A stretch of DNA of 64,000 bases. It comes from SAR116 cluster bacterium AG-390-L20. Its GTDB lineage: Bacteria; Pseudomonadota; Alphaproteobacteria; Puniceispirillales; Marisalimonadaceae. The position numbers and the translations under genes are program-made. Below the pieces are notes generated by a model. That model ran no database searches, was not told the DNA's origin, and was given only the letters and a program-made list of their open reading frames with translations. The stretch spans positions 62,001 through 126,000 of the forward strand of contig QCHB01000004.1 of NCBI GenBank assembly GCA_003278095.1, read 5' to 3'. Within the stretch, counting starts at the first letter, position 1. Every line of letters starts with the position of its first letter. Of this stretch, positions 35,645 to 47,810 are shown one piece after another.

Positions 35645-36075
35645 ATAAGGTAACAATTTACACAGATGGCGCGTGCTCAGGTAATCCAGGTAAAGGTGGA
35701 TGGGGTGCTATATTAATATTCGCTAAAGAAAAAAAGTATATGTCAGGATCAAAACAATTAACAACAAATAATCAAATGGAATTAACTGCTACAATTGAAG
35801 CCCTTAAAGCAATTTTAAAACCTAGCAATATAGCTTTATATACTGACTCGCAATATGTAAAAAATGGCATAACTTCTTGGATTTTTAATTGGAAAAAAAA
35901 TGGATGGAAGACAGCAAATAAGAAACCCGTTGCTAATAAAGATTTGTGGATAGAGTTAGAAAAGTATGTTGATTTTCACTCTGTAAATTGGTTTTGGGTT
36001 AAAGGTCATTCGGGAGATCACTATAACGAAATAGCAGACGAATTAGCCGTTAAAGCTATGAACGAGAGATCTTAA
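35641..36075 (+). CDS. rnhA: Ribonuclease HI
   Basis: A 144-residue RNase H1 that degrades RNA in RNA-DNA hybrids. The catalytic DEDD set is visible: Asp in [11 protein letters not shown] (near 9), Glu in NNQMELTA (near 47), Asp in [10 protein letters not shown] (near 69), and the final Asp in NEIADELA (near 133), with the [10 protein letters not shown] loop. Translation is probably coupled to thrB through the overlap. It converges on the peroxiredoxin gene after four bases. Confidence 0.96.
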   Translation: MNKVTIYTDGACSGNPGKGGWGAILIFAKEKKYMSGSKQLTTNNQMELTATIEALKAILKPSNIALYTDSQYVKNGITSWIFNWKKNGWKTANKKPVANKDLWIELEKYVDFHSVNWFWVKGHSGDHYNEIADELAVKAMNERS

Positions 36076-36079
36076 GAGA

Positions 36080-36559
36080 TTACAAATGTTTTAACATATT
36101 CTCGGCTGAGGAAACTTCAAAAGCCCCTATCTCTTCAACAAATAATTTAGATATAATATTATTTTCAACGACCATAGAAAATCTTCTTGACCTTCGTCCC
36201 ATAACTTTTCCGAAGTCCATATCTAGTCCTAAAGCTTCTGAGATTGAACAATCTGTGTCTGCAAGCATGTCTATTTTTCCGACTACACTATTGGCTTCAC
36301 CCCAGGCACGCATAACATGTGGATCATTAACTGCCATACATGCAAGTACAGATACACCTTTTTCTATAATCTGTTCATAATTCTTAATGTAACTAGGTAA
36401 ATGTTTAGCAGAACAAGTAGGAGTAAAAGCACCAGGTAATGCAAAAAGAACTACTTTTTTGGATTTAAAATATTCTTCAGTACTAATATGCTTGACACCT
36501 TCATGATCTTTCAAAAGAAAGGTACCAGATGGGAAACTATCTCCTACACCTATTGACAT
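36080..36559 (-). CDS. Peroxiredoxin (Prx5 type)
   Basis: A 159-residue thiol peroxidase of the Prx5/AhpE-like group, reducing peroxides in the cytosol. The peroxidatic cysteine lies in PGAFTPTCSAKHLP (near residue 48), the Prx5 signature. The region ACMAVNDPHVMRAWGEA near 73-90 is also typical. A second cysteine in the ADTDCSISEALG segment is a possible resolving residue. No glutaredoxin domain is fused. It is a single-gene unit. Confidence 0.93.
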   Translation of the reverse strand: MSIGVGDSFPSGTFLLKDHEGVKHISTEEYFKSKKVVLFALPGAFTPTCSAKHLPSYIKNYEQIIEKGVSVLACMAVNDPHVMRAWGEANSVVGKIDMLADTDCSISEALGLDMDFGKVMGRRSRRFSMVVENNIISKLFVEEIGAFEVSSAENMLKHL

Positions 36560-36620
36560 ATAAACTCCTTATTTTTAATAAGTTCATACAATAAACAAAT
36601 ATAAATTATTTTAAACAGAT

Positions 36621-38585
36621 TTATTTAGCTGTATCTAAATATTCTTTAATCACTTTAACAGTTAAAAGTTCAGGAAAAATTTTACCATCGGGTATTAGAG
36701 GACTATATATCTCGTTGAAGGGTATCCCATAACGCCCTTTAGAAGCTAAAAATTGCTTGATTTTTTCATTTGGCTTTGTCCAATCTAATCTTAAAATTAT
36801 AACATTATTTTTCTTAAATAGTTCTGAAACTTCTTTGGTATCAATAACAAAAATTTTATTTACCTTACACGTTAAACACCAATCAGCTGTAACATCTATA
36901 AAAACAGTTTTACCTTCTTTTACTAATTGATTAGGTAAACCAATATTACCAATTATATTCCAATTAATTATTGATTTGTCAGAGATATTTGTTTCACTAA
37001 ATTTGTTAATATTACTTTGTAATTCCAATAAAATATTAATCAACCATAGAGAGGTTATTAAAAGTAAAAGGGCCATTAGTTTTTTGAAGTTTATTAACCA
37101 ATTACCAGGCTTGGGAATAAATGATATCATCCTTGGAAATAAGCCAAATAAAATCAATGGTAAAGACAAGCCAAATCCCATTATTAAAAGAACAGAATAA
37201 ATTTCAATTATGCTCCCTGAAAGAGCAAAACCAATAGCTGTTCCTACTAGAGGTGCTGTACAAGGCGTTGCCAAGAAAGTTAAAAACATTCCCGTTAAGA
37301 AATCATCAAAAAAACCTTTGCCTTTATAAGAAAAAATTGACAAAAGTTTTGCAGGTAGAAAATAATGGAATATACCTAATAGATTTAAGGCAAAAAAAGA
37401 CGTTAATATAATCATGAATAAAAGGAAATATGGGTTTTGAAATTGTATGCCCCAACCAACAAGATTGCCAGAAGCTTTGATGAAATACGTTATTGTCGCT
37501 AATAAAAAAAACGTAGTCAGAATTCCAAGTATATTGAAAAATAATTTCTTATTATAAACTGTTCTACTCTTAGAACTCAGACTCACTAGTTGTATCATTT
37601 TAAGCGACAATACAGGCAAAACACATGGCATAAAATTCAATATAAACCCACCAATGAAGGCTATAAGTAAAATTTGAAAACTTAGAGGGTTATCAATATT
37701 GTTTAAAACATTATTTATTTTTAATGTTGTCAAGTTCCTAATGGATGCTTGATAGCTATAATTATCAGTAAGAAAAGTAAATTTCAAACCAGTAAAATTA
37801 TCTTTATTTTTATTGGTAAGATTTATCGATAAATTTAATAAATTTTCTTTCGACGAGTAGTATGGCTTAGAATAAATATGCCCTTCACTATCCTCAATAA
37901 TAATATCATATGGTTTTATATTTAAGTTATTTTCAAAAGTTATTTTTAATTTATCCTCTTGAAAATTAGATGATATTAACTTTAAGTTTTGTTCTGCTAA
38001 TCTTGGCACTTGATTTTTATAAGTAATTATTTCTTCTAATTGCATTTTACTTTCATTATCAAGATTGAGTTTATTTAAGTTAAATTTATGAGTTACAGGC
38101 ACACAAATATCTGAGCAAACTTGCGCATTCAATTCCAGAAAGCCTGACATAACTTGTTCTTGTTGTTCAAGTATGATTTCTAACGGAAAAATAACTTTTT
38201 TTTCATAACCAAATGTTTCTATGCCAAAAAAATCAAATCTTTTCGGATTTGGATATAGGAGTTTAGCTGATTTAATATTATTGGCATTGTTAAAGTTTAT
38301 TTCAGGAGGTAAACCTGCATCTCCTGGATTTCGCCAATATATTTTCCATTTTGGTAAAAGATTAACTTTTAAGCCAAATAAAATTTCAGACGGGTTACTT
38401 GCAGATTTTTCCCCAAACAAAAGTTCGAAATTAACAAATTTGTAATTTTCATTAATTTCTAAAGTGTTATTAAAAGGTAAAAAATTTGAGAAACATTTGT
38501 TAATATTTAAAAAGTTAACAAAAAATAAACAAAAACAGATTAATACAATTTTATGATATTTTAAACTCACTACATTATTGTACAT
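36621..38585 (-). CDS. DsbD-like transmembrane thiol reductase
   Basis: A 654-residue protein of the DsbD/ScsB type. After a signal peptide, a periplasmic N-terminal domain (about residues 35-290) contains VCSDICVPVTHKF, which holds the C-x3-C pair of the alpha domain in ScsB-like proteins. A CcdA-like eight-helix core (about 300-530) follows, with the redox cysteines in NFMPCVLPVLSLK and FLATPCTAPLVG. The C-terminal thioredoxin domain has WCLTCK near 568. It moves electrons from cytosolic thioredoxin to periplasmic partners, possibly CcmG. It is monocistronic and divergent from yqgE. Confidence 0.9.
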   Translation of the reverse strand: MYNNVVSLKYHKIVLICFCLFFVNFLNINKCFSNFLPFNNTLEINENYKFVNFELLFGEKSASNPSEILFGLKVNLLPKWKIYWRNPGDAGLPPEINFNNANNIKSAKLLYPNPKRFDFFGIETFGYEKKVIFPLEIILEQQEQVMSGFLELNAQVCSDICVPVTHKFNLNKLNLDNESKMQLEEIITYKNQVPRLAEQNLKLISSNFQEDKLKITFENNLNIKPYDIIIEDSEGHIYSKPYYSSKENLLNLSINLTNKNKDNFTGLKFTFLTDNYSYQASIRNLTTLKINNVLNNIDNPLSFQILLIAFIGGFILNFMPCVLPVLSLKMIQLVSLSSKSRTVYNKKLFFNILGILTTFFLLATITYFIKASGNLVGWGIQFQNPYFLLFMIILTSFFALNLLGIFHYFLPAKLLSIFSYKGKGFFDDFLTGMFLTFLATPCTAPLVGTAIGFALSGSIIEIYSVLLIMGFGLSLPLILFGLFPRMISFIPKPGNWLINFKKLMALLLLITSLWLINILLELQSNINKFSETNISDKSIINWNIIGNIGLPNQLVKEGKTVFIDVTADWCLTCKVNKIFVIDTKEVSELFKKNNVIILRLDWTKPNEKIKQFLASKGRYGIPFNEIYSPLIPDGKIFPELLTVKVIKEYLDTAK

Positions 38586-38637
38586 TATTTCTTTTCGGTT
38601 ATTATTTATTTATTAATAATATATTGGAATACCACAT

Positions 38638-39198
38638 ATGGATCAAGAATTGTTAGGTAAACTTTTGATTGCATCTCCAGGACTTGAAGATGTAAGGTTT
38701 CAAAATTCAGTTATACTAGTCTGCGAACATACTAATGAAGTTACTATGGGTTTGATTTTAAATAAACCTTTATATAATTTTGACACCTCCCAATTTTTAA
38801 AAAAGATGAAAATAAATAATGACTTTAAAATTAAATCCAAACCAACTTTTTTTGGAGGTCCTGTGCATCTAAATCAAGGCTTTATTATACACTCTAATGA
38901 AAAAAAATATCCCACTTCAGAACATATTCTTGAAGGAGTAATGATTACTAGTTCTGAGGAAATTTTACAAGATATTTCAAAAAATAAACCACCAAAAAAT
39001 GCTAAAATTTTTCTAGGTTGTGCAGTATGGGATAAAGAGCAACTAAATAATGAAGTGCTTGAAAATTCTTGGATTATTACAAATTCTTCAAAGGAATTAA
39101 TATTTCATAATGATTTAGAAATATCTTTATGGAAAGATTCACTTAAAAAGATGGGGATTGATCCTAAAAAGCTAGTATCATACTCAGGGAGAGCCTAA
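38638..39198 (+). CDS. yqgE: YqgE/AlgH family protein (UPF0301)
   Basis: A 186-residue protein of the UPF0301 family. The signature GKLLIASPGLEDVRFQNSVI opens the domain, followed by MGLILNKPL (near residue 45), FFGGPVHLNQGFIIH (near 80) and the C-terminal FLGCAVWDKEQL region (near 122). The function is unknown; AlgH in Pseudomonas has been linked to regulation but no activity is established. It is divergent from the DsbD-like gene with a 52-base spacer. Confidence 0.9.
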   Translation: MDQELLGKLLIASPGLEDVRFQNSVILVCEHTNEVTMGLILNKPLYNFDTSQFLKKMKINNDFKIKSKPTFFGGPVHLNQGFIIHSNEKKYPTSEHILEGVMITSSEEILQDISKNKPPKNAKIFLGCAVWDKEQLNNEVLENSWIITNSSKELIFHNDLEISLWKDSLKKMGIDPKKLVSYSGRA

Positions 39199-39203
39199 AC
39201 AAT

Positions 39204-40460
39204 CTAATTAAGCAAATTATTTACGTTTAATTTCTTTAATGATGATGCATCTGGACCTATTACAGATAAGACTGGATTAGCTGTAGCAAACAATTTTTCT
39301 ACAACATCATAGATAGAAGTAATAGATATACTTTCAATTTTTTTTATTACTTCATTAGTTTCAATTAGTTTACCAAAATTAATCATACTTTTTGCGTAAT
39401 ATTCAGTTCTTGCACCGTTACTTTCTTGCCCCATAATAAAGCCTGAACGCATTTGAGCTTTTGCTCTAGTTAATTCATCATTAGAAATAGAGTTTTTGAT
39501 ATTTTTCAGTTCGTTTAAACTTGCTTCAAGTAATTCATTTAAATCATTTGGTGAAGTGCCCGCATAAAATCCAAACACTCCTGAGGAATTTTGCATTTGT
39601 GTAAAAGAAAAAATAGAATAACATAATCCTCTTTTTTCTCTTATTTCTTGGAATAACCTTGATGACATGCCTCCACCTAGTATAATAGTAAGTGCGCGTA
39701 ACGAATAACGATCAATATCAGTATTTTTAAGACCCTCAATACCAAATACTAACTGTGTTTGTTCTAAATCTCTATCTTCACCACAAAAACCTGAATTCCA
39801 TATTGATAAATTTTTTCTGCATTTAAAACTATTTTTTATATTTGAAAATTTTTCTTCCACAGTTCTAAAAAACCAATCTCTATCTATATTACCCGACGAG
39901 GCAACAACCATATTTTCTGGGGCATAATTAGCTTTCAAAAATGACTTTAAATCACATTGTTGAAAATTACTTACGGTCTCTCTCGTTCCAAGAATTGGTC
40001 TGCCTATAGATTGATTTTTAAAAGCTGTTGAAGTAAAATTTTCAAATACCTTATCATCTGGAGCATCGTATGACTGACCTATTTCTGAAATAATAACCCC
40101 GCGTTCCCTTTCAATTTCCTCTCTTGGAAAAGTAGAGTTTTTAATTATGTCAGATAAAATATCAATACCAAGATTTGTGTCTTCTTTTAAAACTTTTAAA
40201 TAATAAGCTGTGATCTCTTTGCTTGTGTATGCATTTATATCACCACCCACATCTTCTATTTCCCTAGCTATTTTTTCTGCATTTCTGTTTTCAGTTCCTT
40301 TAAATGCCATATGTTCTAGCATATGTGCTATTCCACATTCATCCTCTGCCTCTTGCGAACTTCCAGATCCAATAAAAACTCCAACAGACGTACTATGAAC
40401 ATCCATCTGGTCATGCAATAATGTAAGACCACTATCTAAGATTTTGAATTCTACATCCAT
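39204..40460 (-). CDS. M16 family zinc peptidase (processing-peptidase-like)
   Basis: A 418-residue inverzincin related to the beta subunit of mitochondrial processing peptidase. The inverted zinc motif HMLEHMAFKGT (HxxEH near residue 46) and the downstream Glu in the YLKVLKEDTNLGIDILSDI region are present, so it should be active. A glycine-rich loop GGGMSSRLFQEIREKRGLCYS near 263 matches the family. No signal is seen, so it is probably cytosolic. It follows thrC directly, sharing a base, as in other alphaproteobacteria. Confidence 0.93.
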   Translation of the reverse strand: MDVEFKILDSGLTLLHDQMDVHSTSVGVFIGSGSSQEAEDECGIAHMLEHMAFKGTENRNAEKIAREIEDVGGDINAYTSKEITAYYLKVLKEDTNLGIDILSDIIKNSTFPREEIERERGVIISEIGQSYDAPDDKVFENFTSTAFKNQSIGRPILGTRETVSNFQQCDLKSFLKANYAPENMVVASSGNIDRDWFFRTVEEKFSNIKNSFKCRKNLSIWNSGFCGEDRDLEQTQLVFGIEGLKNTDIDRYSLRALTIILGGGMSSRLFQEIREKRGLCYSIFSFTQMQNSSGVFGFYAGTSPNDLNELLEASLNELKNIKNSISNDELTRAKAQMRSGFIMGQESNGARTEYYAKSMINFGKLIETNEVIKKIESISITSIYDVVEKLFATANPVLSVIGPDASSLKKLNVNNLLN

Positions 40461-41875
40461 CAGTTTCTCATATTAGATTTAATAAAATTTTGAACATCAG
40501 TTATGCTTGGATCCATTATATTAAAATATTCTTTACTGCTCATTATATTTTCCAAATGAGAAGGTTTTTTTGGAATTACATTTATACTTTTACTAATTAT
40601 CTCTGGAAACTTAGCCGGATGAGCACATGCAAGTGAAATTACTGACATATCTTTTGATATAATATTGTTGTCAAGTGCCTTTTGAGCTGCTCCATATCCA
40701 ATTGCACTATGAGGGTCAAGAATGTAATTATAGTCTGTATAAACCTTGTTTATTATCTCTAAAGTTTCATCGTCTGAAATCATATATGCAGAAAATAAAT
40801 TATTGATTTTTTCAAGTTGATGTTTTGTAATTTCAAAATTACCATTGATTTTAAAATCTTTCATTTGTTGCTTAACTTTATCTGTATCTCTTTCGTTTAT
40901 CTCGTATAAGAGCCTTTCAAAATTACTGGAAACTTGTATATCCATACTTGGACTATAGGAAGGAAGCACATTTTTTCTCTCCATTAATCCATTATTGAAA
41001 AACCTTGTTAATATATCGTTTTGATTTGATCCACATATTAATTTTGATATAGGCAAACCAATTTTTTGGGCCATCCATCCTGCTAATATGTTCCCAAAAT
41101 TACCTGTAGGAACTGAGAATACAATCTCTTTATTTGGCACACCTATTTTTAAAGCAGAGTAAAAATAATACACAATTTGAGGTAAAAGTCTTACCCAGTT
41201 AATAGAGTTTATAGCTGACAATGAAGTTTCATCTTTAAATTTCAAGTCTTCAAAACAATCTTTTACTATTTCCTGACACCCATCAAAATCTGTTTTAACC
41301 GATAAAGCGTAAGATCCTCTTTCATTAATCCAAGTCATCTGCTTTTGTTGAACACTTGAAACTCTTTGATGTGGAAAGAGTATAAAAATATCTATATTTT
41401 CTTTTCCCTTGAAAGCCTCTAAAGCTGCAGATCCTGTATCACCACTAGTCGCTCCCAAAATTACACCCTTTTGATCTCTTTTGTTTAATACTTGATTAAA
41501 AGCTCTAGCTAAAAATTGCATGGCATAGTCTTTAAAAGCTAAGGTCGGACCCTGGAACAATTCAAGCACGTGTAAGTTCTTATTAAGTTGATGTAAAGGT
41601 GCAACATCTTTGTTAAATACAGAGTAGGTATCTTTGGAGATATTTAATAATTCGTTTTCACTTAAACAAGGTTCTACGAAAGGTCTTATAATTTTTGCTG
41701 ATAATTCCGCATAATTTAAATGTTTCATTTCATTTAAGTCAGAATGGCTAAATTGCGGCCATACTTCTGGCATGAACAAACCTCCATCCCTAGCTAAACC
41801 AGACAAAAGAACGTCTTCATAAGAAAGGGATGATTCACCACCTCGTGTACTTGAATATTTAATCAAATTACTCAT
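40460..41875 (-). CDS. thrC: Threonine synthase
   Basis: A 471-residue PLP enzyme converting O-phosphohomoserine to threonine. The opening YSSTRGGESSLSYEDVLLSGLARDGG is typical. The PLP lysine lies in FQGPTLAFKDYAMQF near residue 115, and GATSGDTGSAALEAF near 147 holds the phosphate. Length fits the proteobacterial long form. Its start overlaps the SURF1 gene by eight bases and its end abuts the M16 peptidase. Its partner thrB is at 34.7 kb. Confidence 0.96.
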   Translation of the reverse strand: MSNLIKYSSTRGGESSLSYEDVLLSGLARDGGLFMPEVWPQFSHSDLNEMKHLNYAELSAKIIRPFVEPCLSENELLNISKDTYSVFNKDVAPLHQLNKNLHVLELFQGPTLAFKDYAMQFLARAFNQVLNKRDQKGVILGATSGDTGSAALEAFKGKENIDIFILFPHQRVSSVQQKQMTWINERGSYALSVKTDFDGCQEIVKDCFEDLKFKDETSLSAINSINWVRLLPQIVYYFYSALKIGVPNKEIVFSVPTGNFGNILAGWMAQKIGLPISKLICGSNQNDILTRFFNNGLMERKNVLPSYSPSMDIQVSSNFERLLYEINERDTDKVKQQMKDFKINGNFEITKHQLEKINNLFSAYMISDDETLEIINKVYTDYNYILDPHSAIGYGAAQKALDNNIISKDMSVISLACAHPAKFPEIISKSINVIPKKPSHLENIMSSKEYFNIMDPSITDVQNFIKSNMRN

Positions 41876-42611
41876 TGTTGTCTTTCTTTTTGAAATTTAA
41901 TCTACCAGAAGACACGTGATATGAGAAATATACAAATAACAAAGACAAAGCCAAACCATACCAGGTTACTGCATATGATAGGTGTTGATTCCTTAATTTT
42001 GGTTTACCTGTAACCCCTATTGGAAGAGTTAGTTTTTCTCCTTGTCGAAGAGCATCTATATAATAATTATTTATTACTTGATTTGAACTTAAGTTTAAAA
42101 AGTTAATAATTTCATTTGGCTTTATTGTAAACCAAAAACCATTATTGCCGTCATTTTCTGGGACAAAATAACCTTTTTTTTGTGGGTATCTTATTATTCC
42201 TTTCAAAACAATGTGTCCCTCAACTAAACTAAACTTTCTCTTTTTAGGATTTCTATAGCCCTCAGATACCCAACCCCTATTTATTAAAATTATTTTATTA
42301 TTACTGAGGTTAAATGGAGTAATTACATGAAATCCAGCATTACCCTCATAAGTTTTACCAGTAATATAAACTTCGTCTTTATGTAAAAATGATCCTGAAA
42401 GTTCTACTGATTTAAATTCATTAATATTTGAAAAATCTAATTTAGATGGATTCTTAATTGGATTAGACTGACTTTGTGTAATGTATCTTTCTATTAATGC
42501 TTCTTTCCAGAATAACCTCTTAACCTGCCAAGTGCCAAAACTGAACAAAAGAGCAAAAATTAATATAGAAAATATTGTTGGCCAAAGTAGAGGCCTAAAG
42601 TAAATATTCAT
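41868..42611 (-). CDS. SURF1 family cytochrome oxidase assembly protein
   Basis: A 247-residue membrane protein with one N-terminal helix (about residues 9-28) and one C-terminal helix (about 213-232) around a periplasmic domain, the SURF1 topology. GTWQVKRLFWKEALI near the N-terminus, INRGWVSEGYRNP near 132 and the C-terminal NQHLSYAVTWYGLALSLL are family signatures. It helps insert heme a into subunit I. It lies between ctaE and thrC, 45 bases after ctaE; the DUF983 gene often found at this place is missing. Confidence 0.93.
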   Translation of the reverse strand: MNIYFRPLLWPTIFSILIFALLFSFGTWQVKRLFWKEALIERYITQSQSNPIKNPSKLDFSNINEFKSVELSGSFLHKDEVYITGKTYEGNAGFHVITPFNLSNNKIILINRGWVSEGYRNPKKRKFSLVEGHIVLKGIIRYPQKKGYFVPENDGNNGFWFTIKPNEIINFLNLSSNQVINNYYIDALRQGEKLTLPIGVTGKPKLRNQHLSYAVTWYGLALSLLFVYFSYHVSSGRLNFKKKDNNE

Positions 42612-42656
42612 TAGTTGTATGTAATCTCCAAATTTTTGATAAGTTTAATTCACTTA

Positions 42657-43442
42657 TCAACCACCCCACCAGTATATACACACAAATAAAAACAACCAAA
42701 CCACGTCAACAAAATGCCAATACCATGCAGCAGCTTCGAATCCAAAGTGGTGCTCAGAAGAAAAATGACCTTTCAAACCTCTAAACAAACATACAGTTAA
42801 GAAAATTGTACCAACTAAAACATGAAATCCGTGAAACCCTGTGGCCATATAAAAAGTTGATGCATAAATTCCATCAGTAAACGCAAATGTAGCATGTTGA
42901 TATTCATAAGCTTGAACGGCTGTGAAAATTGCACCTAGGATTATCGTAAGAACAAGACCCCTTATAAAATCTTTTCTATTGTTATGCTGTAAAGCATGAT
43001 GAGACCAGGTTACAGTACAACCTGATAGAAGAAGGATTAAAGTATTGATTAGTGGTAAATCAAAAGGATCTAGAGCTACTATGTCAGCCGGTGGCCAAAC
43101 ACCTGTATCAGGATATAAACTAGAATCAAAGAAAGCCCAGAAAAATGCTACAAAGAACATTACCTCAGAACAGATAAAAAATATCATACCATATCTCATA
43201 CCTATTTGTACAATTGGTGTGTGATGTCCTTGATATTCAGCCTCTCTAACTACATCTCTCCACCAATAAAACATGGTTGCTATTACCATAAACAAGCCAG
43301 CTCCTAGCACATAAATTGAATATGGATATTCATGCATAAAAAGAGTAAGACCCAAGAACAAAGTAAAACCAGCAGCTGACCCAAGTGCAGGCCATGGACT
43401 TGGTTCAACTAAATGATATTGATGCTTTTGATCACCGCTCAT
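42657..43442 (-). CDS. ctaE: Cytochrome c oxidase subunit III
   Basis: A 261-residue seven-helix subunit of the aa3 oxidase. The N-terminal HLVEPSPWPALGS and WWRDVVREAEYQGHHT near residue 65 are hallmark sequences, as are FFWAFFDSSLYP near 103 and the final WYWHFVDVVWLFLF. The start ATG has an AGGAGGATT ribosome site. It follows ctaG after a 49-base gap within the oxidase operon. Confidence 0.97.
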   Translation of the reverse strand: MSGDQKHQYHLVEPSPWPALGSAAGFTLFLGLTLFMHEYPYSIYVLGAGLFMVIATMFYWWRDVVREAEYQGHHTPIVQIGMRYGMIFFICSEVMFFVAFFWAFFDSSLYPDTGVWPPADIVALDPFDLPLINTLILLLSGCTVTWSHHALQHNNRKDFIRGLVLTIILGAIFTAVQAYEYQHATFAFTDGIYASTFYMATGFHGFHVLVGTIFLTVCLFRGLKGHFSSEHHFGFEAAAWYWHFVDVVWLFLFVCIYWWGG

Positions 43443-43491
43443 TAAATCCTCCTAATCTATTTTTATATATTTAAACTTATAATTTCAACAC

Positions 43492-44031
43492 CTAAGTTTC
43501 AGCATTGAAAAATGTATAAGATAAGGTAATTTCTTCCAAATTCTTAGTGTTGTCATCATCATTTATACTTGGATCAACATAAAATGATACAGGCATTTTA
43601 ACTTCTTCTCCTGGCTGCAGTGTTTGTTTTACAAAACAAAAACAATCAACTTTCATAAAAATACTACCAGCTTTAGGCGGAGAAACATTAAAAACCGCAG
43701 TACCTGTGGTTGCTTTATCAGATAAGTTTTTTGCTGTATAATAAATTACTTCTTGTACACCTGGTTGAACTATAATCTCTTTTTTAGGGGCTGCAAATTC
43801 CCAATTCAAATCTGAAGATATATTTGAGTCAAATCTTATTTGAATATTTTTGTATTTACCGCTTGATCCTGGTGCTAAGGACGCCCTTTGAACTGTTCCT
43901 GCATAACCAGTTACTCTACAAAACAAATCATATAAAGGAACTGATGCAAAGGATAAGCCAAGCATAAAAACGGCAATCAATAGTGTCCATATAAGAAAGT
44001 TATTATTTTTTTTTAATAAACTAACAGCCAT
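43492..44031 (-). CDS. ctaG: Cytochrome c oxidase copper assembly protein Cox11/CtaG
   Basis: A 179-residue membrane-anchored copper chaperone that builds the CuB site of subunit I. One helix (about residues 11-31) precedes a periplasmic Ig-like domain with the copper-binding CFCF in KVDCFCFVKQTLQPGE near residue 131. VPLYDLFCRVTGYAGT near residue 32 adds another conserved cysteine. Its ATG abuts the stop of the small coxF-like gene, with an AGGG ribosome site inside that gene. Confidence 0.95.
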   Translation of the reverse strand: MAVSLLKKNNNFLIWTLLIAVFMLGLSFASVPLYDLFCRVTGYAGTVQRASLAPGSSGKYKNIQIRFDSNISSDLNWEFAAPKKEIIVQPGVQEVIYYTAKNLSDKATTGTAVFNVSPPKAGSIFMKVDCFCFVKQTLQPGEEVKMPVSFYVDPSINDDDNTKNLEEITLSYTFFNAET

Positions 44032-44175
44032 CTACCCTGTAATATCCATTCTTAAAATTGTGATAAAAAAGAAAAGAACTACCATGCTAATAATTATACC
44101 CAAAACTGCAAAATTTTTTGATTTTCTATTTTCATAAAATGCTTTGATATTTTCGTCATCTTTATTGGTATTCAA
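44032..44175 (-). CDS. CoxF-like small membrane protein (47 aa)
   Basis: A small gene between ctaB and ctaG. It starts at TTG 44175 after a GGAAA ribosome site and ends TAG at 44032-44034, immediately before the ctaG ATG. The 47 residues form a polar N-terminus (MNTNKDDENIKAFYENRKSKN) and one hydrophobic helix (about residues 22-41) ending ILRMDITG. Other alphaproteobacteria have a similar one-helix protein at this place, often called CoxF or hypothetical. It presumably belongs to oxidase assembly; the exact role is unknown. Confidence 0.8.
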   Translation of the reverse strand: MNTNKDDENIKAFYENRKSKNFAVLGIIISMVVLFFFITILRMDITG

Positions 44176-44190
44176 AATTTTTCCTTTAAA

Positions 44191-45105
44191 TTAAATTATC
44201 TTATCTATGCAAATACCCGCAAAAACGATGCTTAGATAAAAAATTGAGTATATAAATAGACTTTTCTCGGAACCTTCCACCTTTTTTATAATTAAAAAGG
44301 ATCTTCTTAAAAATTCTAAACCGGATATCGTAGCTATAAACAAATATAAATTACCAGAATAGTCAAATATCCACGGTAAAAATGAACACGGTACTAACAA
44401 AAAAGAATAAATTAATATATTTTTTCTAGTTATTTTTTCACCAGCAACAATCGGAAGCATTGGAATATTAGCTGCTGCGTAATCGTCTTTCTTGATTAAA
44501 GCCAAGGCCCAAAAATGTGGGGGTGTCCATAAAAAAATTATCAAAAACAAAATTAATGATTCTATACCTATATTACCTGTGGCACAAACTTGTCCAATTA
44601 CAGGTGGGAAAGCACCAGCAGCACCACCAATTACAATATTTTGAACAGTGTATCTTTTTAACCAAATTGTATAGACAATTGCGTAAAATAAAATTGTAAA
44701 CGCTAACAAACTTGCAGCAAGCCAGTTGACTGACAAGCCTAAGATGATGACAGATAACAATGATGTAATTACACCAAATGAAAGTGCATCAGCAGGCTGA
44801 ATTTTTCCTTGTGGAATTGGCCTATCCCTAGTTCTTAACATTAACTGATCAATATCACTATCGTACCACTGATTAAGTACCCCAGAAGCTCCAGCTCCAA
44901 GTGCAATCGCAAATATTCCAATCAATGCTAAAAAAGGATGTGAGTCATAACTTTCAACTGGTTCCGCAGTGTAGTAACCAACAAAGGCTGTAAATACTAC
45001 TAATGACATAACTCTAGGCTTCATTAACCTAAAATAATCAAAGGGAGAACTTAATTTGTTTATGTTTTCGTCTATTCCACTAGTATTTACAGTTACAACA
45101 GGCAT
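44191..45105 (-). CDS. ctaB: Protoheme IX farnesyltransferase (heme o synthase)
   Basis: A 304-residue UbiA-superfamily prenyltransferase that adds farnesyl to heme b, the first step to heme a. The first Asp-rich motif is in LNQWYDSDIDQLMLRTRDRP near residue 80, and KKDDYAAANIPMLPIV near 206 is characteristic of CtaB/CyoE. About eight or nine membrane helices are visible. It lies between ctaD and the coxF-like gene. CtaA, needed to finish heme a, is not in the window. Confidence 0.95.
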   Translation of the reverse strand: MPVVTVNTSGIDENINKLSSPFDYFRLMKPRVMSLVVFTAFVGYYTAEPVESYDSHPFLALIGIFAIALGAGASGVLNQWYDSDIDQLMLRTRDRPIPQGKIQPADALSFGVITSLLSVIILGLSVNWLAASLLAFTILFYAIVYTIWLKRYTVQNIVIGGAAGAFPPVIGQVCATGNIGIESLILFLIIFLWTPPHFWALALIKKDDYAAANIPMLPIVAGEKITRKNILIYSFLLVPCSFLPWIFDYSGNLYLFIATISGLEFLRRSFLIIKKVEGSEKSLFIYSIFYLSIVFAGICIDKII

Positions 45106-45124
45106 AATTACACACTAATCAAAC

Positions 45125-47616
<2,492 letters not shown>

Positions 47617-47664
47617 TTTGTTTGCTCCTCGACTTCAGCTTTAACAATTCCTATTTCAGAAAGA

Positions 47665-47693
47665 ATTATAGTTATGGATTAAAATGATTCTAA
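47665..47693 (-). promoter_or_regulatory. Candidate promoter of the cytochrome oxidase operon
   Basis: On the minus strand a perfect TATAAT (47670-47665) stands 17 bases from a weak TTAGAA (47693-47688), about 48 bases before the ctaC ATG. The position fits a short leader with the GAGGAG ribosome site. The -35 match is poor. Confidence 0.4.
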
Positions 47694-47810
47694 TATTAAT
47701 TATTTAATTATTTAAAACTTTTTTAACCAAAATACTAGATCTAAAAGCAAAAAAATTAAATTATTTAAGAAAAATGTTCTTACAATAAAAAATATTACTT
47801 TATTTATAGT

